Virus record (IMG/VR): IMGVR_UViG_3300017991_000311
Coordinates: 1-30,357 of that record
Source: a virus
Direction: 5' to 3' (one strand)
Length of the DNA stretch: 30,357 nt
In this document: piece after piece, positions 8,068-16,100 of the stretch
How positions within the stretch are numbered: the stretch's first letter is position 1
How the letters are laid out: each line of letters starts with the position of its first letter
The notes under the pieces: generated by a model
Seen by the model: only the letters and a program-made list of their open reading frames with translations
Databases searched by the model: none
Told to the model about the DNA's origin: nothing
Program-made: the position numbers and the translations under genes

Positions 8068-8849
8068 TCTTTTACGCTTCCTTTTTGGTAATTATTAATA
8101 TCAACCACCGCAATGTCCTGTTTTGTATAGCATTTTACTAAATACTCTTTTTCTAAATATAAAGTCCTGTCCGGCATAACAGCCATGCTTATATGGAAAT
8201 TACCCGAATCCACGCAGATGGAAGCCGCGCAGCGCTGGTACAGTGAAATTAACGTTTTAATTGATGGTTTGGCTCTTCGTATGCTGCAGTCAATAAAGCC
8301 AAATTTGGCATTGACCGGATTGTAGTATTTATGCTGAAAGAAGGCTTCTATCGGAATAAAACCTGCTTCTATGATTTCTTTCCAGATTTGCTCTGCGGTT
8401 TCCTCAGAGGGATTTATCGGGTCCGGCAATGCGGTTGCCTGGAAATGGCAGGCTACTAATTTGCTCGGACAATTCTCAAGTTCTGGATAATCGTCAACAG
8501 GATCAATCCCCAATTCCTGAACACAGCACCACCCCTGCTTGGTGTATGCTCCGTTAAGATGTTCGGACATGGGAAAGTGAATCTGAAAGGTATAGTCGTA
8601 GCCTTCGATGGCTTCATTGGGGGTGTCGATTAGCAACCCATCGGGAAACAGCTCTTCCTGGCCGACTCCGTTTTGAAGGGCAATATCAATTTGTGTCCCC
8701 GGAAAAAGCGCTTTTAGCTTTGAAAGCGGGGACATAAACATGATCACATCACCGAGGCCATGCCAGAATATCAGGCATACTTTCTTGGGTGAGTTTTTGA
8801 TCAGGTAGTCCGCTACCTTCATTCCGGCATAGTCGGTGATTAATTCCAT
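8043..8849 (-). CDS. Glycosyltransferase, GT9 (heptosyltransferase-like)
   Basis: This 268-residue protein resembles the ADP-heptose:LPS heptosyltransferase (GT9, GT-B fold) family. The N-terminal acceptor-side motif is FWHGLGDVIMFMSPLSKLK (about 29-47), followed by LFPGTQIDIAL. The donor-side motif is ICVDSGNFHISMA (about 211-223), which corresponds to the DSG..H motif of the family. It is somewhat short compared with the usual 300-350 residues. It lies five bases after the 86-residue gene and overlaps the methyltransferase paralog downstream. It probably transfers a heptose or other sugar; the real donor and acceptor are unknown. Confidence 0.8.
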   Translation of the reverse strand: MELITDYAGMKVADYLIKNSPKKVCLIFWHGLGDVIMFMSPLSKLKALFPGTQIDIALQNGVGQEELFPDGLLIDTPNEAIEGYDYTFQIHFPMSEHLNGAYTKQGWCCVQELGIDPVDDYPELENCPSKLVACHFQATALPDPINPSEETAEQIWKEIIEAGFIPIEAFFQHKYYNPVNAKFGFIDCSIRRAKPSIKTLISLYQRCAASICVDSGNFHISMAVMPDRTLYLEKEYLVKCYTKQDIAVVDINNYQKGSVKEWLNTKAL

Positions 8850-8853
8850 TTAT

Positions 8854-9114
8854 TTATTCCATTGGTTTAAACCTGCGAACCTTCCCCGGTAAATTGTATG
8901 CCGATGGTGCAAGTTTCAGTTGTTCTCTCAGGCTGTGGGCCACATCCTCTTTAGGAAAATTGATATACCCCTGCCAGTGAGAAAGTTTATCTTCCTTTTT
9001 AGTGGTAATGGTAATCAGAAAGCTGCCGACTTTCTCTGCATCGGCCAACTTTTCGTTCATATCGTTGAGTGTTTTTGTCGTTGACGAAATTGCCTTTACT
9101 TTTCCATCTTTCAT
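8854..9114 (-). CDS. Small conserved-looking protein of unknown function
   Basis: This is an 86-residue, mixed-charge protein beginning MKDGKVKAISSTTKTLNDMNEK. It has a strong GGAGG site eight bases before the ATG and ends four bases before the GT9-like gene. There are no cysteines or membrane segments. It contains HWQGYINFPKEDV and SLREQLKLAPSAYNLPGKVRRF, which suggest a small alpha/beta fold. It is the first gene after a 188-base gap and so may open the second half of the glycosylation cassette. I do not recognise a family. Confidence 0.7.
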   Translation of the reverse strand: MKDGKVKAISSTTKTLNDMNEKLADAEKVGSFLITITTKKEDKLSHWQGYINFPKEDVAHSLREQLKLAPSAYNLPGKVRRFKPME

Positions 9115-9302
9115 AGCTGCCTCCTTTTTTCATGCAATATGGTCATAATATGAACATATTACATAACCCATGCTTTATTGTTTACTATTTGGCTAATTCT
9201 CGCTTGTATAACGCCATATTGGCGGCCTAATTCGGTTTGAGTATAAAGTAACTTTATGTTTTCCTGTTTTATCCAACTTGGTTCCTATTTTTTTTATATA
9301 TA
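9115..9302 (-). promoter_or_regulatory. AT-rich intergenic gap with small dyads
   Basis: This 188-base gap splits the sugar-modification cassette. It is very AT-rich. It contains an odd palindrome TCATA-A-TATGA at 9143-9153, repeated CATATT-type words around it, and a small hairpin CGCCA-TAT-TGGCG near 9212-9224. I cannot find a convincing -35/-10 pair and no run of U follows the hairpin, so a promoter or operator is only suggested by position. Confidence 0.3.
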
Positions 9303-10166
9303 TCAAAATGAAAGAATGCCTCCAGAATAATATAAAAGTACGTTCTTGGCGACTTCCTGAGGGCTTATCATTGCAAAGCACCTTGGAACACCGCCTACCC
9401 TTGACTTGCAATCCTGATACTTGGCCGTCCAGCAGCCGTTACCCGGAGCGCATTTCAGGCACCCGCACACAGACAGATACCTGTGATAGTTATACATCTG
9501 CCACCTGGGAGGTTCTTTCCCCCCTGCAACGATTACAGATGGCTTATTAAACGCTGTTGACAGTACAAACTGACACGACACAGGTCCGATTGTCCCTTCA
9601 GACCGATAGATAACCTGTATCAGCTCTCTCAAATTGGTTTTTCCCACCAAGTTAAACGCGCCATCAAGGTCGTTGTGAACATCGCTATTTGAACCCACCT
9701 GAACGATCTGAATCTTGTTTTTAAGTTCCTCCACAACCTCCTGCCAGAAAGGATAATACTTTAATATCGCATCGGCCTTGTACCCGGCATTTAACACCCA
9801 ATATTTACCGGAATAGCTTGTTTGTTCCTGGACAATATTTCTCTTTTTTTCCTCGGTAGTGAGATGAAGATCAATATTCATATTGGTAAAAGGGATATCA
9901 ATTCCCAACTGCTTGGCTAAATCGAGCCGGAAACCGTCTGAAAACGACATGGAACCCGGTTTCTGAATCAGCGGATATCCGAGATCCAACTCTCTCCCTT
10001 CTTCAAGCTCGGTAATATACGGATTGTTTTCCCACAGTTCCGGCCATCTGGTGCGAACGTCCGTTTGATATTCTCCCGGGTGCGATAGGTGTAAATCTCG
10101 AACCGCAATGGTCATCATGGCCGTGTCGCCCACATCAAGGCCGTGTTTTAATATTAATTTTTCCAA
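9303..10166 (-). CDS. Glycosyltransferase, GT9-like with C-terminal cysteine cluster
   Basis: This 287-residue protein has a GT9-type N-terminal loop (DVGDTAMMT, residues 11-19) and a donor-site region LVGKTNLRELIQVIYRSEGTIGPVSC (about 173-198), where heptosyltransferases have their GKT.L..L and DSG motifs. This is followed by AFNKPSVIVAGG. The usual Asp of DSG is replaced here (IGPVSC), so activity or donor choice may differ. A cysteine cluster, CGCLKC and GCW (about 234-246), may bind metal. The start is one base after the upstream methyltransferase stop. It probably acts with the other transferases on the fibre or the host surface. Confidence 0.75.
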   Translation of the reverse strand: MEKLILKHGLDVGDTAMMTIAVRDLHLSHPGEYQTDVRTRWPELWENNPYITELEEGRELDLGYPLIQKPGSMSFSDGFRLDLAKQLGIDIPFTNMNIDLHLTTEEKKRNIVQEQTSYSGKYWVLNAGYKADAILKYYPFWQEVVEELKNKIQIVQVGSNSDVHNDLDGAFNLVGKTNLRELIQVIYRSEGTIGPVSCQFVLSTAFNKPSVIVAGGKEPPRWQMYNYHRYLSVCGCLKCAPGNGCWTAKYQDCKSRVGGVPRCFAMISPQEVAKNVLLYYSGGILSF

Positions 10167-10679
10167 TTATTTCCTCTTAAACAGAAAAGATCCGATATCC
10201 TGCCTTATCCCACACTCAGGGTTGCCCTTTTTAACGAGCTTATAACCCCGCCTGTCAAAAAATTCCTCAATAGACGCTTCGGTAAATGTGGTAATATGCT
10301 CACCGGGTTTATAATGATGCCACCTATACAACAGTACCCCTTCGGGCAAAATAGGCACTGTCACCGCCGCCCATTTTGCATGATGCAGCATGAAGTTTGC
10401 CAGGTTGAGATCTGTTAAGTGCTCAAGCACGTCCCAAAAGGTAATCAGGTCGTATTTTTCCCTCCTGATCCCGGTTTGGGGCGCAACACCGACATCGTAA
10501 GTGTCAACTTCAACATCCGGCGGTCTGAACACCCTGAACCAGGGAACCCCGGCCCCAAAGTCCAATACTGTTTTTGCCTTGGCTTTTTTGACAAAATCCC
10601 ATCTGATATTGGCAATCTTTTCGGACGTTACGCTGTTCAGGTACAATGTTCGCTCGTAATAATCTAAGTCGTATTTCAT
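10167..10679 (-). CDS. Class I SAM-dependent methyltransferase (type 11/12-like)
   Basis: This 170-residue protein has SAM motif I VLDFGAG (about 38-44), an acidic turn VDTYDVGV and the post-motif block YDLITFWDVLEHL (about 77-89), typical of Methyltransf_11/12/23 enzymes. The C-terminal HHYKPGEHITTFTEASIEEF resembles the part of these proteins that follows the substrate cap. It begins the cassette just after the Ig-like gene and is followed without a gap by the GT9-like gene. It differs from the two tandem methyltransferases at 6941-8067, so the cassette holds two methyltransferase types. Confidence 0.82.
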   Translation of the reverse strand: MKYDLDYYERTLYLNSVTSEKIANIRWDFVKKAKAKTVLDFGAGVPWFRVFRPPDVEVDTYDVGVAPQTGIRREKYDLITFWDVLEHLTDLNLANFMLHHAKWAAVTVPILPEGVLLYRWHHYKPGEHITTFTEASIEEFFDRRGYKLVKKGNPECGIRQDIGSFLFKRK

Positions 10680-10680
10680 G

Positions 10681-11022
10681 TTATAATATCTTTATTGGTA
10701 TGATGGTAAAAGTTGATTCATCGTTAAGTGGCAGTCCTGCACCGAAATCCGATGATGTATAGGTCCCTTCAAAAGTTATTTTTCTTTCAACCGGATCGTC
10801 ACCGTCCACGGCAAGGTCATCCCCCTGTAACAGAAAACTCTCTTCTGAGGTTGGCGAACTAATAGACACATCTTCCCGGCTATTAATCACAGAACCGTCC
10901 ATGTCTGTTAATGTCCACGTCATTGTATCCGGCGCAGCAGGGTTGCCGGATTCATCATAAAAGGTTGCCGTTACCTTGAAGCTACCCTGCTCTATGGCTG
11001 TTTCTTCGATTACCCCGGGCAT
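10681..11022 (-). CDS. Ig-like beta-sandwich virion protein
   Basis: This 113-residue protein has a beta-strand pattern like a bacterial or phage Ig-like domain: FKVTATFYDESGNPAAPDT, TWTLTDMDGSVI, a Ser-rich loop and a final strand STFTIIPIKIL. It has an AAGGGGG ribosome site close to the ATG. Ig-like domains of this size are common as decoration or tail-associated proteins that bind carbohydrate weakly. It sits between the tail-tube-like gene and the sugar-modification cassette. The fold is inferred from the strand pattern and composition, not from a search. Confidence 0.7.
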   Translation of the reverse strand: MPGVIEETAIEQGSFKVTATFYDESGNPAAPDTMTWTLTDMDGSVINSREDVSISSPTSEESFLLQGDDLAVDGDDPVERKITFEGTYTSSDFGAGLPLNDESTFTIIPIKIL

Positions 11023-11143
11023 GTTTCCCCCTTTTGATTTGAATACCGTGTTTGACGGGTTGGATTATCTTTTCTCCCGGCTGTGCCTCAATCTCTTTGC
11101 ACTCGATGAATTGAGTTTTCCAGTTTTTTATCTGTTTTCCCAT
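10982..11143 (-). CDS. Possible small basic protein bridging two genes
   Basis: A 53-residue frame fills the gap between the tail-tube-like gene (which it overlaps by 16 bases) and the Ig-like gene (which it overlaps by about 40 bases). It begins MGKQIKNWKTQFIECKEIEAQ and continues GEKIIQPVKHGIQIKRGKHAR. The first 40 residues look protein-like, but no convincing ribosome site is placed before the ATG and the long overlap counts against it. It could be a real small gene or open by chance. Confidence 0.4.
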   Translation of the reverse strand: MGKQIKNWKTQFIECKEIEAQPGEKIIQPVKHGIQIKRGKHARGNRRNSHRAG

Positions 11144-13566
11144 ACGCTCGTTACCAATCCTATCTCAACAAGGTTCATTTTTGTGTTATGCTCCCCGCAG
11201 CCTATTTTAACGGATATGTTCTGATCTGTTAAATTGACCTGAAAGCGCTCTCTTTTGATTATTTGCCCGGCGGTTTCTGCTAACATTGAGATTGTTCGAC
11301 TCGGACCGGATAGGTTGTTTTTAAAAAACTCTAAAAGAACCCGCCCATGCTCTTGAGCAGCGAATCGAATAAGGAATTCGTTGAGTTCTATCACTTCTCC
11401 GCCGTAATTAAGCTCGATCTGAACATAAGAGCTGATTGCCTTACTGACATCGTTAAGACCGTAATTTAATTGATAAACAGTACCGTCAGCCTGCCCCCCG
11501 CCTATCTGAACGTTGGGAATGTTTTCAGAACCGGCCTCAACTTCGGACATGCAGGACAACTCCTGGCCCAAAACGTCAAAAGACCAGGTTTTATCGGTTA
11601 AATCGTATACGGGAAAAACGTTCGGTTTGGTTGCCAGAGCTCCGGTTACAAGCCCGAGCCTTAAAACGTTATAGGCTGAATCGTATTTGAGCCACATTTT
11701 ATCTTCATACCCGCGCCGGATACATTCGTCCTTGGTCTGATCGAAATAATTCTGAATATCGTCCGAAATAATGGATATGGTATATCCGTTGGAGACGCAC
11801 ACACCGGAAGACGATAAAAAGAACGCCAGGGTTGCAATCTTTTCTTCAAGTGCCGTGGCTTTATCTGCCGTTGCTGTTTCCACCCCTTCGACCACTTCAA
11901 CGCATTTGGAGTTCATTGCGCCGATTCGGACCGAAAGAACGCTCCGGGTAATATTTGTTGGGGAAGATCCGGAAAAAACAGTCACGCACCCGCCGCCCAC
12001 GCCCTTTTCCTCCTGCCAGACCATTACCTTGTCCTTATAAGGTTTCATGTTTACGATTTTGTTGCTGCGCCCGTCCCCGGCTCGGAGTATGCCGTAGTCG
12101 GAACCGTTTAACACAAGCGGTTGAGCAACCTTGGACAAATAAATGTATGATCCGTACTCGTCAAAAGAATACAGCGCCCGGTCCTTCCAAACGGTATTAC
12201 ACTGGCTTATTCCCAGCTCGGATATGTCAAAATACGGCATGGTATCGATTGAAAGAACGGTATTGGCATCAATCGCACCGGTATAGTTGATTTCGTACCA
12301 ATAGGCATAATACTGTGTGGTCTGGAATTGGTGGGGTTGTGCATCTTTGCGGGCAAACGTGATCCATCCGGGACGACTCAGGGCAATTGTTCCAGTTCCG
12401 TTTAAAGTGCCGTCATTTACCGCTCCCACGGTCGCAAACGATGAACCGTTGTAATATTTAATGGTGTCTATTACGAGCAATGTGGAATTGGGTGTGTTTC
12501 CCGGATCAATATAAATAGCCTCTATCGGATCGGCAGAGGCAATCATGAGTCTTTCGTTGGTATGTAGACCTCCAACATCGACGGCCCCCGATCCGTAAGT
12601 TGACCATGTTTGATTTTCGCTGTCTTCAACCTGGCATTCAACAGCAGCTACCGGGATACCGTCCCACACATTTACAATGTCCTGAAACTCGGTCTGGAAA
12701 GTAACCGATTTAAGCCTTACCGTGGCACTGAGCTGGACGGAAAATCTTAACTGATACCAGAACCCGCAGGATCCGTACTGATATTTTGGAATAATATCTG
12801 ACTGTGCGTCAAAGGTGATATAGCCGTCTTGGGCCAGGGTTGCACCGCCAGAAGCAGTTCCATCAGAAACATTTGTCGCCTGTCCCCATGCCCCATTCCA
12901 GTATCCTATGGATAGATCACTCACCACGGCGTTTGCCGTGTCCACATCAACATAAAACCCGATCACAGGGACAGGGGTACGGATAAAAACACAATTATAA
13001 TTCGTGTATGTGTCGATGGCGTCAAGGATGGCAACATCAGACCTGGCATTGGATATTTCTGTCGAGTAATCCTCGCCCTTGGTCGGGATGGTTTCAAGAC
13101 TTCCCACCCCTTTATAAACGATAAATTTTTCAATAAAACTTGAATTGCCGCAAAAAATCTGGTGCTGATCTACCCCGTTGGACATTAAAAGCTTGTCCGC
13201 CACGGTGGACCATGATGCAGGGATCTGATCAATGCTACCGTCAAAAACTTCACTGCCGAAAACTCCGGTAGTTACGGTCGGCGGATCGTTGGTGGCTTCA
13301 AGAATATCCCCATCGGACATCTGAGCAAAAAGATGCTTTTCGTCCACCCGGGATTTACGGTATTGAAATAAAGACAAGACCTCATTTGATCCGTCTGCTG
13401 TGGTATGGAGTTTTCTTTGGCCCGGTCTGGTAACAAAATCAGGGTGTTTGCCGCGAATATTCTGAACCATGGAATAAGCGCCGAACGGTAGTTGCGCGGC
13501 TGGCCGAACGGTAATTGCACCCCCCCGAAACGGTTGGCCTTTGATTTGTGTAAGTGGAATTAGCAT
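11128..13566 (-). CDS. Large tail-tube/stabilisation protein (podovirus tubular-B-like)
   Basis: This 812-residue, strongly beta-rich protein begins MLIPLTQIKGQPFRGGAIT. The opening with a QNIRGKHPDFVTRPGQRKLH segment and later propeller-like repeats (SSFATVGAV, ALYSFDEYGSYIYLS, KDKVMVWQEEKGVGG) matches the large podophage protein that forms the lower tail tube or nozzle next to the adaptor. The length agrees with T7 gp12-like proteins of about 800 residues. It follows the adaptor candidate by seven bases. The gene position (after capsid and adaptor, before fibres) is a strong part of the argument. I did not match specific domains. Confidence 0.7.
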   Translation of the reverse strand: MLIPLTQIKGQPFRGGAITVRPAAQLPFGAYSMVQNIRGKHPDFVTRPGQRKLHTTADGSNEVLSLFQYRKSRVDEKHLFAQMSDGDILEATNDPPTVTTGVFGSEVFDGSIDQIPASWSTVADKLLMSNGVDQHQIFCGNSSFIEKFIVYKGVGSLETIPTKGEDYSTEISNARSDVAILDAIDTYTNYNCVFIRTPVPVIGFYVDVDTANAVVSDLSIGYWNGAWGQATNVSDGTASGGATLAQDGYITFDAQSDIIPKYQYGSCGFWYQLRFSVQLSATVRLKSVTFQTEFQDIVNVWDGIPVAAVECQVEDSENQTWSTYGSGAVDVGGLHTNERLMIASADPIEAIYIDPGNTPNSTLLVIDTIKYYNGSSFATVGAVNDGTLNGTGTIALSRPGWITFARKDAQPHQFQTTQYYAYWYEINYTGAIDANTVLSIDTMPYFDISELGISQCNTVWKDRALYSFDEYGSYIYLSKVAQPLVLNGSDYGILRAGDGRSNKIVNMKPYKDKVMVWQEEKGVGGGCVTVFSGSSPTNITRSVLSVRIGAMNSKCVEVVEGVETATADKATALEEKIATLAFFLSSSGVCVSNGYTISIISDDIQNYFDQTKDECIRRGYEDKMWLKYDSAYNVLRLGLVTGALATKPNVFPVYDLTDKTWSFDVLGQELSCMSEVEAGSENIPNVQIGGGQADGTVYQLNYGLNDVSKAISSYVQIELNYGGEVIELNEFLIRFAAQEHGRVLLEFFKNNLSGPSRTISMLAETAGQIIKRERFQVNLTDQNISVKIGCGEHNTKMNLVEIGLVTSVWENR

Positions 13567-13573
13567 AAATACC

Positions 13574-14434
13574 TCACGAAGTTGCTATGATTCCATAAGA
13601 AGCGCTTCCAATCTGGTATTCGGAAAACAAGTCGTGCATATCCACATCCTCGCTCGATCCTGCAAACGCCCGGAGGGTTTCAACCAGATCTTCGTTGAAC
13701 ATTTCTTTTTCATCTTTGGTAACTCTGTTTTTGGCTAAAGGACTTGACGCCCTGAGCAACATTGACGCCCTGGGAGCAATCAGGTGATGAAACGGTTCAG
13801 GCAAATCGGGAACCAGACCAAAATAATCGTCCTTGGCCGCTGTTTCGCTGATGGTTGCCACCCTCGCGGTTGAATAATCGTCAATGGTGTCCACCCAATC
13901 CTTAGTTATATTTTCGATTGTCATGTCGTTGTAATAATCAGCAACCTTAGAGGCAGTATCGGGAAAGGTGATAGATGCGGATCCGCCGCCAGCAGCTTTA
14001 CCGGAAAAGATTTTCCTGGGTTTCCAACGGTAATATAAGGTATAGGTCTTGGTAGAACCGGATTTTTCCAAAACAAGCGTGTTGCCCTTCCGATAATACA
14101 ATAAATCAGATATGCCGTTTAAAGTAATATCTTTTGTGCCTATCGGATGAACTTGAACCCCGTTTTCATTTTTAAACCATTCCAGTTCTCCAAAATCAGC
14201 CGGAAGGGTAAAAACAGAATTAACCGCAGTTAAATCAACCTCTTTTCTGAAATGATGTGGCTTTCGTTTGAATAGCAGGTTGTACAGATAAATTTGAGCT
14301 ATATTAATTTTCTGGGTAATCAGCTCGTTTGAAAAGGCTGGATCACCAGAGCCCTGAACATATGACTCGCTATATTCGTTTATATCACGCCGAATATCGG
14401 CAATAATATCGTAACAGTTATAATATGTCCCCAT
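13574..14434 (-). CDS. Head-to-tail adaptor candidate (tubular-A-like)
   Basis: This protein has about 286 residues if started at the ATG at 14434, which has GAGGGG just upstream and lies ten bases after the previous stop. An upstream start at 14476 is possible. The N-terminal helices (NCYDIIADIRRDINEYSES, ELITQKINIAQIYLYNLLFKR), the FTLPADFGELEW block and the C-terminal helices with HHLIAPRASMLLRASS resemble podophage adaptors that bind the portal. It lies immediately before the 812-residue tail-tube protein, as in T7-like and related phages. The role is inferred from size, helix pattern and order. Confidence 0.68.
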   Translation of the reverse strand: MGTYYNCYDIIADIRRDINEYSESYVQGSGDPAFSNELITQKINIAQIYLYNLLFKRKPHHFRKEVDLTAVNSVFTLPADFGELEWFKNENGVQVHPIGTKDITLNGISDLLYYRKGNTLVLEKSGSTKTYTLYYRWKPRKIFSGKAAGGGSASITFPDTASKVADYYNDMTIENITKDWVDTIDDYSTARVATISETAAKDDYFGLVPDLPEPFHHLIAPRASMLLRASSPLAKNRVTKDEKEMFNEDLVETLRAFAGSSEDVDMHDLFSEYQIGSASYGIIATS

Positions 14435-14444
14435 AAACCCCTCA

Positions 14445-15182
14445 TCATTCCGGCACAGATTCGGGGAACGGCTCACCGAATAACTTTTCGTGCCGTTCGT
14501 TAATTTCAGTTTTTATTTCATCGGGATACGTTTGAATTGCATCCCAATTTTTCTTAACCCAGATTTTAAAATGTGATTTGTTTAGCGTTCGGAATTTAAT
14601 CGCTTCATCATCAACATCAGGACCCTTTTTGTCCTCTCCAGCTGATTTCATCATATCGATAAATTGTTTCATCTGGCTACTCAGCTCTGTAACCTGCTCC
14701 TGAAGATCAAAAACTTGCTTTTTCTGCTCTTTGATGAGCCCGTCCTTCTTTTTCAGTTCGTTTGTCAAAGCCCCAATCTTTTCCTGCCCTTCGTCTGGAT
14801 CTGTATAGGGTTCAACGAGCTTAATACCCACCTCGTCGGCATACTCCTTAAGATGTTTTGCCGGGTGTAAGTATCCAATTTTATTATCCTTGTTGCTTAT
14901 GTTGAGCTGGTTGAACTCAACCACCTGTTTTCTTTTAAAATCTAAGTTGCGCTTTACCCCGGAAGCGGCTTTTTCTTTCTTTATCTTACCATCCTGCCGA
15001 TCATCTCCATACTCAAGGGTTGTAAGACCCCTCGGAGCCAAAACGTTAAGAACGTGCCTTGCCCTCTTATCGTCCACCTTTAATACGTGACCGTCTTCTG
15101 GATACGGCTTTAAAATCACATCAACGCCCTGGTGTTGCGTTCTTAGTTCTTCATTGGTCGGGTTAAATAATACAGTAGCCAT
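14445..15182 (-). CDS. Coiled-coil phage protein, head region
   Basis: This 245-residue protein has an N-terminal folded part (MATVLFNPTNEELRTQHQG to about residue 60), a charged stretch and a clear coiled coil at about 140-185 (IGALTNELKKKDGLIKEQ onward to SSQMKQFIDMMKSAG). An Asp-rich linker and a Lys/Trp helical tail follow. No membrane segment is present. It lies between the 145-residue gene and the adaptor candidate and is preceded by two hairpins. A role in head completion or connector assembly is possible; no family is recognised. Confidence 0.7.
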   Translation of the reverse strand: MATVLFNPTNEELRTQHQGVDVILKPYPEDGHVLKVDDKRARHVLNVLAPRGLTTLEYGDDRQDGKIKKEKAASGVKRNLDFKRKQVVEFNQLNISNKDNKIGYLHPAKHLKEYADEVGIKLVEPYTDPDEGQEKIGALTNELKKKDGLIKEQKKQVFDLQEQVTELSSQMKQFIDMMKSAGEDKKGPDVDDEAIKFRTLNKSHFKIWVKKNWDAIQTYPDEIKTEINERHEKLFGEPFPESVPE

Positions 15183-15251
15183 AATTTCTCCTTTCCCTTA
15201 AAGTAATGTTCTGTGTCAGAGCATTAAATAAAGGTGTATAATGTTGTATAA

Positions 15252-15298
15252 GGTTGGGCGAACAAGCGACCGCAACGCAGTTCTTTATCCGCCCAACC
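15252..15298 (-). other. Long-stem RNA hairpin between genes
   Basis: A nine-base perfect inverted repeat (GGTTGGGCG paired with CGCCCAACC) encloses about 30 bases, and an inner GAAC/GTTC and GCG/CGC can also pair. On the minus strand there is no run of U after it, so it is not a standard terminator. It could be a processing or stability element in the leader of the coiled-coil gene. Confidence 0.45.
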
Positions 15299-15306
15299 CG
15301 CCAAAG

Positions 15307-15321
15307 GAGGCAAAATGCCTC
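15307..15321 (-). other. Short perfect hairpin at a gene end
   Basis: GAGGCA-TTT-TGCCTC forms a six-base stem with a three-base loop that overlaps the stop codon of the 145-residue gene. Only a short CTTTGG follows, so termination would be weak. Together with the longer hairpin just downstream it makes a tandem structured spacer. Confidence 0.45.
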
Positions 15322-15757
15322 ACGCGAGACCCTTAACGGTAGTGCCTTTTGGTTTAGGCTCTATTCGCCTGAAAGCGGAGTTGCCCTTGCCTGCCCCGGC
15401 CAAGCGTCCGATAGCCCTCGCCAATTGAATCTTATCGTCTTTGGTTGCACCCCGGATATTTTCTCTGGCGTCTTTGCGCTTTTTTTCCCTTACCTTCTCC
15501 ATGTAAAGAGCAGACTTTTGAATTTTGGTCTTCATGTCTTCATTGTTCAGATCCCCGGACTTGAGAAATTCCAAATCTCTCTTATCCGGCTGTCTGAATT
15601 CGCCGTTATCACCCTTAACCATGAAAATAGGAACGCGCCCACCATAAGGTCTTTTGTAGTTCACCACAAAATGACCGTGGCCCGGTACATACTCACAACC
15701 CAAGCGCCTGTCCAAAGTCTTCAAATCTTTTACAAAAACTCTGTCTGGTTGATACAT
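15320..15757 (-). CDS. Basic phage protein, head region, unknown role
   Basis: This 145-residue protein begins MYQPDRVFVKDLKTLDRRLG. Its start lies one base after the stop of the 58-residue gene. The N-terminal 70 residues look like a small beta domain (CEYVPGHGHFVVNYKR, VPIFMVKGDNGEF). The remainder is strongly basic and helical (MEKVREKKRKDAREN). Proteins of this type occur near the capsid genes of other podophages, but I cannot name the family. The context suggests a virion or assembly role. Confidence 0.72.
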   Translation of the reverse strand: MYQPDRVFVKDLKTLDRRLGCEYVPGHGHFVVNYKRPYGGRVPIFMVKGDNGEFRQPDKRDLEFLKSGDLNNEDMKTKIQKSALYMEKVREKKRKDARENIRGATKDDKIQLARAIGRLAGAGKGNSAFRRIEPKPKGTTVKGLA

Positions 15758-15758
15758 T

Positions 15759-15935
15759 TCAGTTCCATTTGATTTTATCGTAGTTATCCCTGTAGGAATC
15801 GCTTACCCTGCCATGCTTCCAGTCGTCGGCATCGCAGGCATCAGAATTCCACTTCTCCCATATTTTGGGATTAAACTGCATATCCTTACCCTGGCCGACA
15901 ACCAAGGGATCATTACTTTTTGTTTGATTTTCCAC
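15759..15935 (-). CDS. Small acidic/aromatic protein, GTG start
   Basis: A 58-residue frame starts with GTG at 15935, with AAGG six bases upstream, and overlaps the previous small gene by about 23 bases. The sequence from LVVGQGKDMQFNPKIW through NSDACDADDWKHGRV to DNYDKIKWN is rich in Trp, Asp and Lys and looks like a genuine coding sequence. The next gene starts one base after its stop. No function can be assigned. It is too short to be found by length-based calling. Confidence 0.65.
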   Translation of the reverse strand: MENQTKSNDPLVVGQGKDMQFNPKIWEKWNSDACDADDWKHGRVSDSYRDNYDKIKWN

Positions 15936-16041
15936 TGCCGGCCTTGTTTTCTTTTCTGATTTTTTTAAGTTCTTCGCAGACCGTACAGGGTTCGCCTACA
16001 ATGTGCTTCGCATTGCATTCTTTACAAAATGTCGTTTCCAT
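15913..16041 (-). CDS. Small zinc-ribbon-like protein
   Basis: A 42-residue frame begins METTFCKECNAKHIVGEP. An AAGGAGG site sits seven bases before the ATG at 16041. Two CxxC pairs (FCKEC and CTVC) can bind one zinc, and the C-terminus is Lys-rich. The ribosome site and cysteine spacing make it a believable gene. It is the first gene after the hairpin at 16071-16094 and starts a run of three short overlapping genes. A role in nucleic acid or protein binding is plausible but unproven. Confidence 0.65.
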   Translation of the reverse strand: METTFCKECNAKHIVGEPCTVCEELKKIRKENKAGSGKSNKK

Positions 16042-16070
16042 TCATCATCCTCCTTCTTTTTTTATTCTCG

Positions 16071-16094
16071 GGGGTTATACGTTTGTATAACCCC
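16071..16094 (-). other. Ten-base-pair hairpin after the beta-helix gene
   Basis: GGGGTTATAC and GTATAACCCC form a perfect ten-base stem with a four-base loop. It starts seven bases past the stop codon of the beta-helix gene. In the direction of transcription it is followed by CGAGAATAAAA rather than U, so intrinsic termination is doubtful. Protection of the upstream mRNA 3' end or partial attenuation is more likely. Confidence 0.5.
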
Positions 16095-16100
16095 GTTTGT

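Noticed and set aside
9193-9411. 72-residue minus-strand frame over the GT9-like gene end
   Set aside because: It overlaps a well-supported glycosyltransferase in another frame and has no ribosome site or recognisable sequence.
16071-16094. Intrinsic terminator after the beta-helix gene
   Set aside because: The stem is strong, but the following bases on the transcribed strand are A-rich with no run of U, so it is kept only as a hairpin.
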